64,000 nt of DNA from Chitinophaga silvatica (GTDB lineage: Bacteria; Bacteroidota; Bacteroidia; Chitinophagales; Chitinophagaceae): the NCBI RefSeq assembly GCF_003419895.1, contig NZ_QPMM01000015.1:49864-113863 (forward strand), given 5' to 3'. This document shows positions 49,887-58,078 of this stretch, piece by piece. A program made the position numbers and the translations under genes. The notes under the pieces are model-generated. The model made no database searches and was not told where the DNA came from. It saw only the letters and a list, made by a program, of their open reading frames with translations. Position 1 is the first letter of the stretch. The number at the start of each line of letters is the position of its first letter.

Positions 49887-50947
49887 CTTTAGAATATTTA
49901 CAACAGAACAGGTCTTTACTGCTGCTCGAATGTATAAGTGGCAGTAAAGCCTATAATCTGGAATTACCAACTTCAGATACAGATCTGAAAGGTGTGTTTG
50001 TTTTGCCCCGTAAAACGCTATATGGAATGACTTATACAGCCCAGGTAGCCAATGAAAAAAACGATGAGATTTATTATGAAGTGAAGCGGTTTCTTGAATT
50101 ATTAGAGAAAAATAACCCCAATATTCTTGAGCTTCTTAGTACCCCCCAACATTGTATCCGATTCAGGCACCCATTGATGAACTTGATAAAACCTTCAGAT
50201 TTCCTCTCAAAACTCTGTCAGGATACTTTTGCGGGCTATGCATCAGCTCAGATTAAAAAGGCACGGGGCTTGAATAAAAAAATTAATCAATCGTTTCCTG
50301 AGAAGCGAAAAAACATAATTGAGTTTTGCTATGTAGTAGATGGATTACAAACAAAACCTTTAGTTACCTGGTTGGAAAGTAAAGGGTACGAACAGTCGGA
50401 TTGCGGTTTAGCCAGATTAGACCATTTTAGAGATCTTTATGCTTTGTTTCATAATAGTCAGTTTCCTGATGTCTCATTTAAAGGAATATATTCGGGAGAT
50501 GAAGCTAATGATGTACAACTGAGTAGTATTCCAAAGGGGATTATCCCCCTTGTTATTCTTGAATTTAATAAGGATGCATATTCGGTTTACTGTAAGGACT
50601 TTGCATCTTACCATGAGTGGGTTGCTAAAAGAAATGAGGCGAGGTACGCACATAACAAACAATTAGGAGCAGACTACGATAGCAAACATATGATGCATAC
50701 ATACAGGTTACTAACTATGGCCGAAGAAATAGCATTGTATAAGGAAGTCAGAGTTTGGAGAGATGATCGGGATTTTCTTTTGAGAATAAGGAACGGAGAA
50801 TTTAGTTATGAACAATTATTAGAAATGGTAGAAGAAAAAATGACGAATATGACAAGGTTGTATGCAGAATCGGATCTACCTGCCAGCCCCGACCCAACAT
50901 TGACAGAACAAATTTTAGTCAGAATCAGAGAAGAGTTTTATGTCTAG
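49883..50947 (+). CDS. RlaP-type nucleotidyltransferase (second copy, longer)
   Basis: This 354-aa protein has the same nucleotidyltransferase type, with LECISGSKAYNLELPTSDTD: Gly20-Ser21 and Asp32, Asp34. Compared with the first copy it has about 100 more residues, mostly an alpha-helical C-terminal part (HMMHTYRLLTMAEEIALYKE, LLEMVEEKMTNMTRLYAESD) that could bind RNA. Sequence similarity to the first copy is limited to the catalytic region, so they are diverged paralogues with probably different substrates. It overlaps the first copy by 4 nt and pnkp by 8 nt, implying translational coupling. Confidence 0.85.
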   Translation: MTLEYLQQNRSLLLLECISGSKAYNLELPTSDTDLKGVFVLPRKTLYGMTYTAQVANEKNDEIYYEVKRFLELLEKNNPNILELLSTPQHCIRFRHPLMNLIKPSDFLSKLCQDTFAGYASAQIKKARGLNKKINQSFPEKRKNIIEFCYVVDGLQTKPLVTWLESKGYEQSDCGLARLDHFRDLYALFHNSQFPDVSFKGIYSGDEANDVQLSSIPKGIIPLVILEFNKDAYSVYCKDFASYHEWVAKRNEARYAHNKQLGADYDSKHMMHTYRLLTMAEEIALYKEVRVWRDDRDFLLRIRNGEFSYEQLLEMVEEKMTNMTRLYAESDLPASPDPTLTEQILVRIREEFYV

Positions 50948-53543
50948 ACGAAATAGTAAATTAGCACATATATCAATACCAGAACTATCCCTGGTTTTAT
51001 TAATCGGACCATCCGGTTCCGGAAAATCCACGTTTGCCCGCAAGTTCTTTAAGCCAACTGAAATAGTTTCAACAGATACCTGCAGGGCTTTGGTAAGTGA
51101 TGATGAAAACAATCAAAATGCTTCAGCAGATGCCTTTGAATTGGCCCGTTTCCTGGTTGCCAAGCGATTGAAAAGAGGATTACTCACAGTAGTAGATGCA
51201 ACTAATGTACAACCTGAATCACGCCAGGATTGGATTAGACTGGCAAGAGAATATCATGTACTCCCGGTTGCAATGATTTTAAATGTATCGGCCAATGTTT
51301 GTAACATTAGAAATGAACAGCGTAAAGACAGGAGACTAGGTGGGCACGTTGTGCCAAACCAGATCAGCCAGCTGAAGAAAGGATTGCGGGGATTGCGCGA
51401 AGAAGGGTTCAGGCAAATATTTGAATGGCAATCACCGGAAGATATTTCAGCGGTTGAAACTATTACCAGAAATCCATTATACAACAATAAGAAAGACGAA
51501 CATGGACCCTTCGATATTATTGGAGACGTTCATGGTTGTTATGATGAACTATGCACCTTATTAACCACCCTGGGTTATGAAATTGATAAAGAGAATGCCA
51601 CTCTTATTGCTGCTCCACTAGGTTTGGGAAGTGATGGAAATACCCGTTACCGTAAGCCTGTGTTAGTGGGCGACCTGGTAGACCGTGGACCAGCTTCACC
51701 TCAAGTTTTATCCCTTGTCATGAATATGGTGAGTAATGGCCAGGCCTTATGTGTGCCTGGTAACCATGATGCTAAATTACTTCGATACCTGAATGGGAAG
51801 AATGTAAAATTGAGGCATGGTTTGGAGAAAACGGTTGAACAACTGGCAGATGCCACTCCAGAGTATCTTGAATCTGTGAAGCGTTTCATAGATGGACTCG
51901 TGAGTCATTATATTCTTGATAATGGGAAACTGGTTGTAGCGCATGCCGGACTAAAAGAAAGTATGCAGGGCCGGGCCTCAGGCGCGGTTAAAGAGTTTTG
52001 TTTGTTTGGAGAAACCACCGGAGAGATCGACGAATTCGGACTGCCGGTCAGATATAACTGGGCAATTGAGTATAGTGGAAAAGCAGCTGTAGTGTATGGT
52101 CATACCCCGGTACCTACAGCGCAATGGCTGAATAATACCATCGATATAGATACTGGTTGTGTATTTGGAGGCGCATTAACTGCTTTACGATATCCTGAAA
52201 GAACGCTGTATTCTGTTCCTGCCAAAGAGCAGTATGCCGTTCCTGCACGCCCAATTGGTTATAATCATGCAAGCGCTGTAAGTGCCAATCAACAGGTTGA
52301 ACAGGTAATTGATGTTGGTGCATTGCTGGGCAGACAAATACTAACTACAAGGTTTAGTCATAGCATTACAATCCGGGAGGAAAATAGCATTGCTGCGCTG
52401 GAAGCAATGAGCCGTTTTGCCATTGATCCGCGTTGGCTGATTTACTTGCCACCAACTATGTCTCCGACCGAATCGAGCAATGAGCCTGGCTATCTTGAGC
52501 ATCCGGTAGAAGGACTAAGGTACTTCAGAGAGGCTGGTATTAAAGAGGTTATTTGTGAAGAAAAGCATATGGGCTCCAGAGCTGTGGTAATAGTATGTAA
52601 AGATGCAGAAGCCGCTACTAAAAGCTTTGGTGTTGTAAACCAGGGCATCGGTGTGGTATATACGCGCACTGGCAGGAGCTTCTTCACCGATAAGAAAATG
52701 GAAGAGGCATTTATTGAAAGAGTAAATGTGGCATTAATTAAAACCGGCTTCTACGAAAAGTTTAATACAGACTGGGTATGCCTGGATGCAGAGCTTATGC
52801 CATGGAGCGCCAAGGCGCAATCGCTGCTCGAACAACAGTATGCGGCAGTAGGTGCAGCTGCTACACAGGCTATGCCGGAAGTAATAGCTTCACTTGAAAT
52901 GGCTGTTAATAACAACGTGCCAGCAGAAGCGCTGTTGGAAAAATATCGTCGCCGGGCTCAGCAAACAAAAGATTATGTAAAAGCATATCAACAATATTGC
53001 TGGCCGGTGAATTCATTAGACGATTATAAACTGGCTCCATTTCATATTTTGGCAACTGAAGGGAAAACATATATCGATAAGCCACATGAATGGCATATGA
53101 AAGAGATAGCCGAAATATGTGCGGGCGATGAACAATTGTTGCATCTTACTCCTTATCGTTTGGTGAAAGTAGGTGATGTGGAAAGTGAGCAGCAAGCAAT
53201 TTCCATGTGGTTAGACCTGACAGAAAAAGGTGGAGAAGGAATGGTAATGAAACCAGCTAATTACCTGACCACCGACGAAAAAGGGTTGATTCAGCCAGCA
53301 ATCAAGATCCGGGGAAAAGAATACCTGAGAATTATATACGGACCGGAATATGACGCGGAAGAGAACCTGGAAAGACTTCGTCAACGCAAGCTTTCAGGGA
53401 AAAGGTCTTTAGCCCTCAGAGAATTTGCACTTGGACTAGAATCGCTGGAACGATTTGTTGCCAAAGAATCATTACAACAGGTACATCAATGTGTATTTGG
53501 TATCTTAGCGCTGGAAAGTGAACCTGTGGACCCAAGATTGTAA
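50940..53543 (+). CDS. pnkp: Polynucleotide kinase-phosphatase-ligase
   Basis: The 867-aa protein has the three-domain bacterial Pnkp layout. It has a 5'-OH kinase with P-loop GPSGSGKS (23-30) and DATNVQPESR. A 2',3' metallophosphatase follows with IGDVHGCYDEL (194-204), GDLVDRGP, VPGNHDAKL and YGHTPVP. The C-terminal ligase-type adenylyltransferase has Lys542 in EEKHMGSR, GGEGMVMKP and IKIRGKEYLRIIYGP. Length matches C. thermocellum Pnkp (about 870 aa). It heals both ends of cleaved RNA and, with Hen1, seals them. It is translationally coupled to rlaP. The next gene, an oxidoreductase, begins 27 nt downstream without a terminator. Confidence 0.96.
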   Translation: MSRRNSKLAHISIPELSLVLLIGPSGSGKSTFARKFFKPTEIVSTDTCRALVSDDENNQNASADAFELARFLVAKRLKRGLLTVVDATNVQPESRQDWIRLAREYHVLPVAMILNVSANVCNIRNEQRKDRRLGGHVVPNQISQLKKGLRGLREEGFRQIFEWQSPEDISAVETITRNPLYNNKKDEHGPFDIIGDVHGCYDELCTLLTTLGYEIDKENATLIAAPLGLGSDGNTRYRKPVLVGDLVDRGPASPQVLSLVMNMVSNGQALCVPGNHDAKLLRYLNGKNVKLRHGLEKTVEQLADATPEYLESVKRFIDGLVSHYILDNGKLVVAHAGLKESMQGRASGAVKEFCLFGETTGEIDEFGLPVRYNWAIEYSGKAAVVYGHTPVPTAQWLNNTIDIDTGCVFGGALTALRYPERTLYSVPAKEQYAVPARPIGYNHASAVSANQQVEQVIDVGALLGRQILTTRFSHSITIREENSIAALEAMSRFAIDPRWLIYLPPTMSPTESSNEPGYLEHPVEGLRYFREAGIKEVICEEKHMGSRAVVIVCKDAEAATKSFGVVNQGIGVVYTRTGRSFFTDKKMEEAFIERVNVALIKTGFYEKFNTDWVCLDAELMPWSAKAQSLLEQQYAAVGAAATQAMPEVIASLEMAVNNNVPAEALLEKYRRRAQQTKDYVKAYQQYCWPVNSLDDYKLAPFHILATEGKTYIDKPHEWHMKEIAEICAGDEQLLHLTPYRLVKVGDVESEQQAISMWLDLTEKGGEGMVMKPANYLTTDEKGLIQPAIKIRGKEYLRIIYGPEYDAEENLERLRQRKLSGKRSLALREFALGLESLERFVAKESLQQVHQCVFGILALESEPVDPRL

Positions 53544-53570
53544 ACATCCGTTCATTAAAAAATAGAAATT

Positions 53571-54524
53571 ATGAAAGCCGTAGCTGTATCGAAATTTAAG
53601 GAGATCCCAACATTAATGGACCTTCCAATTCCTACTGTCAGACCTCACGCTGTGCTTATTAAAGTATTTGCTGCAGGTATGAATCCGTTCGACTGGAAGC
53701 TGACAGATGGAATTATGGATGATGGAAAAATGAAGCATCAGTTTCCGTTAATCATGGGAGTAGATGGTGCCGGCGTGGTGGAAGAAGTTGGAGAAGGGGT
53801 AACCCATTTTAAAAAAGGAGATAAAGTGTTCGGCCAATTTATACATTCTCCTATTGGAGAAGGCTCGTATGCGGAGTTTGCTATCGTACCTGAAAAAGCA
53901 TCAATTACTCATGCTCCTTCCAATATTTCTGCAGCTGAAGCTGCGGCAGTTCCCACCGCTGGTATGACAGCTCAACAACTCTTGGAAACAGCCGGACTAA
54001 AGAAAGGAGATGTTTTATTAATTAATGGTGCAACAGGGGGAGTAGGATCTTTTGCTACTGAGCTGGCATCGGCACAAGGAATAAAAGTTATTGCCACAGT
54101 ATCTGATGAAGCTAATGCCGAAAGAATGAAGCGATTGGGTGCTGAGGTGATTATCAATTATAAGGAAAAACCATTGGCAGAAACTGTAAAATCATTGTTT
54201 CCTCAAGGAATTGATGGTATACTGGATATGGTAAGTAATGCCAATGATTTTTCAGCAAATCTTGCTCTTCTTAAAAAGGGTGGAGTTGCACTCACTACCA
54301 CATTTGTGGCTGATGATGCTGCAATCAAAGATAAAGGCTTCAGAGGTGGAAATTTTGAAACTCAAGGTAGTGCTGCCTCTTTGGATGCTTTGAAGAAGAT
54401 GATTGAAGCGGGTAAACTCACTATTCCTGTTGAAAACAGAATTACCCTGGCAGAGGTACCTGAAGCTATTGCACTGAGCAGACAAGCAAAAGGCAGAGGT
54501 AAAACAGTAATAATAATCGCATAA
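53571..54524 (+). CDS. Zinc-free quinone oxidoreductase (MDR family)
   Basis: The 317-aa product has FAAGMNPFDWKLTDG, MGVDGAGVVEEVGEGV, FKKGDKVFGQF and the NADPH-binding GATGGVGSFATELA in LLINGATGGVGSF near 146-158. It lacks the zinc ligands of alcohol dehydrogenases and so belongs to the quinone oxidoreductase/zeta-crystallin branch. It reduces quinones or enones with NADPH. With 27 nt after pnkp and a terminator only after this gene, it is probably the last gene of the RNA-repair operon; whether the link is functional is unknown. Confidence 0.9.
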   Translation: MKAVAVSKFKEIPTLMDLPIPTVRPHAVLIKVFAAGMNPFDWKLTDGIMDDGKMKHQFPLIMGVDGAGVVEEVGEGVTHFKKGDKVFGQFIHSPIGEGSYAEFAIVPEKASITHAPSNISAAEAAAVPTAGMTAQQLLETAGLKKGDVLLINGATGGVGSFATELASAQGIKVIATVSDEANAERMKRLGAEVIINYKEKPLAETVKSLFPQGIDGILDMVSNANDFSANLALLKKGGVALTTTFVADDAAIKDKGFRGGNFETQGSAASLDALKKMIEAGKLTIPVENRITLAEVPEAIALSRQAKGRGKTVIIIA

Positions 54525-54570
54525 AAGAAAGAGGATGTATCTGTTGTTAGCAGGTACATCCTCTTTCTTT
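54524..54570 (+). terminator. Intrinsic terminator (16-bp stem) after the RNA-repair operon
   Basis: AAAGAAAGAGGATGTA (54524-54539) and TACATCCTCTTTCTTT (54555-54570) form a perfect 16-bp stem with a 15-nt loop, followed by TT. It would end the pnkp-oxidoreductase transcript and also the convergent manA transcript. Confidence 0.85.
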
Positions 54571-54583
54571 TTAAGTATTTTTC

Positions 54584-55789
54584 CTATAAACCAGCAGTTG
54601 CTTTAAAGAGCAATGCTTCAGTAGAAGAAGTGATCTCGTAGTTTGCCTGATATTCAGTAAACACAGATTGTCCTTTATGTAAATCTATAGATGTTTCTTC
54701 ATTGCTAACCTTAGCATCTCCCGACATCAGGATAATAATCTCACCAGATTTAGCCTGATGCTTATAAGTCTGACCCGCTTTCAATTCGATTTTACTTACT
54801 TCAAAATCAGGTGCAGGCGTTGGGTAGATACGTTCCAGTCCATCTGCGCTTAAGTTTCCTTCAATTATTTTAGGAACAACGGCTTCAAAGCGCGTATGCT
54901 TTAATAATTCAGGAACATCAACATGCTTAGGAGTTAATCCTCCTCTGAGTACATTATCTGAATTAGCCATCAATTCTACGTTCTGGCCTTCCAGATAGGC
55001 ATGCGGCATACCTGCATCCTGGAACACAGCACCACCCGGAGCTACCTTCATAATATTGAAGAAGTAGATAGAGAAAATACCTCTGTCTAACTTGGTGTTG
55101 CTTTGCGGATCGTTTACTACAGCACGGGCAGCCCAGAAAGCTGGAGTTGTTTTCTGTAAATTGTTTGCATTGTAGTCAGGAACCAGTCTGTTGGCAAGCG
55201 GTCGAAGAATGGTTTCTACGTCTGCTTGTGGCATTTCCATTACATGCTTGTATAAACCAAAGTATCCGCTATTTTGGAAGATGGATATTAAAGATGCAAA
55301 TTCAGGAGTAGCTTTTAAAATATCGAGTAATTTATCTTCAGACAGGAATCCATGCAATAAATAAAACTCGCTTAAGGCAACCATAATTTCAGGTTTATGG
55401 TTATCGTCTTTATAGTTGCGGTTTGGTGCATTTAATGGAATACCTTCAGCATTTTCTCTTGCAAATCCTTTTTCAGCTTCGATTTTAGTTGGGTGAACCT
55501 GAATGGAGAGCATATCTTTTACATCCAGAATTTTAAAGAGAAAAGGTAGTTCCTTAAATTTTTCCCAAACAGACGGGCCAACAGCAGCTACAGGAGCATC
55601 CTGAATCAGTTTATTCAATTGAGTGGTTCCATCAGCCAATGTAATAGTGGAAGGTGCGCTGGGATGCGCGCCCATCCAGTATTCAGCACTTGGCTGATCA
55701 GTAACTGGTAGTCCTAATAATTCCGGGATATATTTAAATCCTCCCCATGCATAATGTTGGACTTTACCTTCTAGTCTAAATAATTTCAT
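54584..55789 (-). CDS. manA: Mannose-6-phosphate isomerase, class I
   Basis: The 401-aa cupin-fold metalloenzyme has VQHYAWGGFKYIPELLG, PSAEYWMGAHPSAPSTI, FKILDVKDMLSIQVHPTK (zinc ligands Gln and His), HKPEIMVAL (Glu), and PGGAVFQDAGMPHAYLEGQNVELMANSDNVLRGGLTPKHVD with the active-site His and Arg. It interconverts mannose 6-phosphate and fructose 6-phosphate. The GH130-like gene at 2454 is a possible functional partner but far away. It is monocistronic. Confidence 0.96.
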   Translation of the reverse strand: MKLFRLEGKVQHYAWGGFKYIPELLGLPVTDQPSAEYWMGAHPSAPSTITLADGTTQLNKLIQDAPVAAVGPSVWEKFKELPFLFKILDVKDMLSIQVHPTKIEAEKGFARENAEGIPLNAPNRNYKDDNHKPEIMVALSEFYLLHGFLSEDKLLDILKATPEFASLISIFQNSGYFGLYKHVMEMPQADVETILRPLANRLVPDYNANNLQKTTPAFWAARAVVNDPQSNTKLDRGIFSIYFFNIMKVAPGGAVFQDAGMPHAYLEGQNVELMANSDNVLRGGLTPKHVDVPELLKHTRFEAVVPKIIEGNLSADGLERIYPTPAPDFEVSKIELKAGQTYKHQAKSGEIIILMSGDAKVSNEETSIDLHKGQSVFTEYQANYEITSSTEALLFKATAGL

Positions 55790-55920
55790 ATATGGGTGTT
55801 ATATTTTTACTGATGATTAACCTGGATCAAATAACTTTATCAACGCTGCAAAAATAGGTTGTATACCTCTAAATAGCTATAGTATTAAATAATTGTTTGT
55901 TAATCTTAAATATAGAAGAA

Positions 55921-56271
55921 ATGCCTCAGCATCTTACAATTGGCCAGCTTGGTGAGAATATTGCCGGTGAGTATGTTTCCCGTTACTGCAGGATTCTACA
56001 TAAAAACTGGAAGTATGGGAGAAAGGAGATTGATATTATTGCGGAGAATAATGGTGTTATATATTTTATAGAAGTTAAAACGCGAAGTTCTGATCAATTT
56101 GGCTGGCCGGAAGAATCTGTTAACTATCAGAAGCAGGAACATATACAATTAGCAGCAGAAGCTTATCTGTTTCAAAATGATCTAACCCCATCAACTATCC
56201 GTTTTGATATTATTTCAATTATTTTAAATAAGGAAAGTTATGAGCTAATGCATTTTAAAGACGTGTTCTGA
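55921..56271 (+). CDS. yraN: YraN-family (UPF0102) endonuclease-like protein
   Basis: The start is placed at 55921 (MPQHLTIGQLGENIAGEYVS), giving 116 aa; the longer frame adds eight residues not found in the family. The restriction-endonuclease-like core shows GRKEIDIIAENNGVIYFIEVKTR, that is E-x-D and E-V-K, the nuclease metal-binding pattern. The family is widely conserved, often near rnhB, and its role is probably in DNA or RNA processing, unproven. A 326-nt gap with a putative ncRNA follows. Confidence 0.9.
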   Translation: MPQHLTIGQLGENIAGEYVSRYCRILHKNWKYGRKEIDIIAENNGVIYFIEVKTRSSDQFGWPEESVNYQKQEHIQLAAEAYLFQNDLTPSTIRFDIISIILNKESYELMHFKDVF

Positions 56272-56316
56272 GAAGATGGACGTGTAGAAAAAAATCTTTG
56301 AAAATGCAGATAAATA

Positions 56317-56347
56317 TTGGGTTTTCTGTTGATTGTAACTATCTTTG
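56317..56347 (+). promoter_or_regulatory. Strong orphan promoter upstream of a structured RNA
   Basis: TTG (56317-56319), 20 nt, TATCTTTG (56340-56347), an exact match to the Bacteroidota consensus in both elements and spacing. No protein gene follows on this strand before purB, which is on the other strand. The promoter therefore points at a non-coding RNA. Confidence 0.7.
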
Positions 56348-56352
56348 CAGCG

Positions 56353-56585
56353 CATTTACAACCTGCCCGCATTTTCATTATAACCACCGGGATTTTTCCG
56401 GTCATTCCCTCTTAACAAACTAAAATTCTGGCATCGCCGATATTGGCGTTGTTGCAAGGTGCAGGAAAAAAATTAATACAACGGGATGTTGTACCTACGG
56501 GTCGATGTCCGCTCTTTGAGTGAAGCATTGATTGCTTTCGAGAGTAATTAATATCCAAAGGGCAGAGATCATTTCTCTGCCCTGG
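56353..56585 (+). ncRNA. Candidate structured non-coding RNA, about 230 nt
   Basis: The region holds no credible gene (best frame 21 codons) but several hairpins in order: ACCGG/CCGGT near 56385-56402, CGCC/GGCG near 56435-56450, TACAAC/GTTGTA near 56478-56495, GAAGCA/TGCTTTC near 56522-56540, and finally the GGGCAGAG/CTCTGCCC stem at 56560-56582. CTGCCC near 56364 can also pair with the GGGCAG of the last stem, offering a closing helix. It does not show the conserved motifs of RNase P, tmRNA or SRP RNA that I know. A 6S-like RNA is one possibility, but cannot be shown by eye. The terminator may also serve purB. Confidence 0.5.
56560..56582. terminator. Hairpin at the 3' ends of the ncRNA and purB
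   Basis: GGGCAGAG and CTCTGCCC, loop ATCATTT, with flanking AATATCC/GGATATT extending the stem. It lies between the plus-strand RNA and the end of purB at 56598. The T-run is weak on both strands. Confidence 0.65.
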
Positions 56586-56597
56586 ATATTTATAATA

Positions 56598-57938
56598 TTA
56601 TGCCCACAAACCGGTGTAGTTATGAGGGGTAATTGCTTTCAACTCTTTTTTCAATGCGGCACTAATTTTTAAGCCATCAATAAATTTATGGATGGTTTTT
56701 TGAGTGATCTGTTCTCCACCTCTTGTCAATTCTTTCAGTGCTTCGTAAGGTTGAGGATAATTTTCTCTACGCAACACTGTTTGAATAGCTTCAGCCACCA
56801 CAGCCCAGTTGTTTTCCAGATCTTCCTTCAGCTTGGCTTCATTAAGGATCAGTTTAGATAATCCTTTACGTAAAGATTTAGTAGCAAGGATGGTATGACC
56901 GAAAGGTACACCCAGATTACGCAGAACTGTAGAATCGGTAAGATCGCGCTGTAACCTCGAAATCGGAAGTTTGGCACTTAAATGCTCAAACACTGCGTTG
57001 GCAATACCCAGATTACCTTCAGCGTTTTCAAAATCGATTGGGTTTACTTTATGTGGCATTGCAGAAGAACCAACTTCGTTTTTCTTGATTTTTTGTTTGA
57101 AGTAGTCCATTGAGATATAAGTCCATACGTCTCTGCTGAAGTCGATCAGGATAGTATTGATTCTCTTTAACGCATCAAATTGAGCGGAGATGTTATCATA
57201 ATGCTCGATCTGGGTAGTATACTGCATACGTTGTAATCCCAGGACGTTGTTAACGAATTTCTCGCCAAACTTTTCCCAGTTGATTTTTGGGAAAGCAACG
57301 TGGTGAGCGTTGAAGTTACCGGTTGCTCCGCCGAATTTTGCGGCAAAAGGAATCTGACCAAGCAGGCTTATTTGTCCTTCCAGGCGCTCTACGAATACCA
57401 GGATTTCCTTACCCAGAATAGTAGGAGAGGCTGGTTGGCCATGTGTACGGGCAAGCATTGGTATTTTCATCCAGGATTTGCCTAATTGCTTTAATTCCAG
57501 GATCAGGTTAGCCAAAGCTGGCATATACACGTGTTCGATGGCATCTTTCCAGAAAAGTGGAGTAGCTGTATTATTAATATCCTGAGAGGTAAGACCGAAA
57601 TGCACCCATTCCAGTTTATCTTCCAGGCCCAGGTTTTTTAATTCGTTTTTGAGAAAATATTCCACAGCCTTCACATCGTGATTGGTAATCTTTTCAGTGT
57701 CTTTTATCAGTTGTGCATTCTCGATGGTGAATTCCTGGTAGATCTTGCGCAGGGCGGGAAGTTTAGTCTTTGGTAAAGTGAATATTTTTTGCTCAGCCAG
57801 GGCAATGAAGTATTCTACTTCTACCATTACACGGTAACGAATCAACGCAAATTCAGAAAAATAATTGGAAAGCTCTTCCAATTGATTGCGATAGCGCCCG
57901 TCCAGCGGTGAAATAGCAGTTAGTGGTTGTAGTTGCAT
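56598..57938 (-). CDS. purB: Adenylosuccinate lyase
   Basis: The 446-aa fumarase-superfamily enzyme has ISPLDGRYRNQLEELSNYFSEF, TNHDVKAVEYFLK, EWVHFGLTSQDINNTATPLF, ARTHGQPASPTILGKE and the signature GSSAMPHKVNPIDFENAEGN. It acts twice in purine synthesis, cleaving SAICAR and adenylosuccinate with release of fumarate. The N-terminal form with long lead and the 446-aa length match the E. coli type. It is monocistronic. Confidence 0.97.
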   Translation of the reverse strand: MQLQPLTAISPLDGRYRNQLEELSNYFSEFALIRYRVMVEVEYFIALAEQKIFTLPKTKLPALRKIYQEFTIENAQLIKDTEKITNHDVKAVEYFLKNELKNLGLEDKLEWVHFGLTSQDINNTATPLFWKDAIEHVYMPALANLILELKQLGKSWMKIPMLARTHGQPASPTILGKEILVFVERLEGQISLLGQIPFAAKFGGATGNFNAHHVAFPKINWEKFGEKFVNNVLGLQRMQYTTQIEHYDNISAQFDALKRINTILIDFSRDVWTYISMDYFKQKIKKNEVGSSAMPHKVNPIDFENAEGNLGIANAVFEHLSAKLPISRLQRDLTDSTVLRNLGVPFGHTILATKSLRKGLSKLILNEAKLKEDLENNWAVVAEAIQTVLRRENYPQPYEALKELTRGGEQITQKTIHKFIDGLKISAALKKELKAITPHNYTGLWA

Positions 57939-58050
57939 AATATATATATTCCGATATTATAATTAACATTGTTATTGGTAACAAGTTCCATTTACACCCT
58001 GAAACCAGGGGTGGAATTATTCATTTGGAATTTGTTAACAGGGATTTGTT

Positions 58051-58058
58051 TACTTTTG
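58051..58058 (+). promoter_or_regulatory. -7 box of mqnA
   Basis: TACTTTTG matches TAnnTTTG. It lies inside the longest reading frame, which argues that translation starts downstream, at the TTG at 58079. Confidence 0.5.
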
Positions 58059-58078
58059 CAGCCTCAAAAGTACTGAAA

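Noticed and set aside
56485..56550. 21-codon frame inside the putative ncRNA
   Set aside because: Short, overlaps several hairpins, and has no start context; probably chance.
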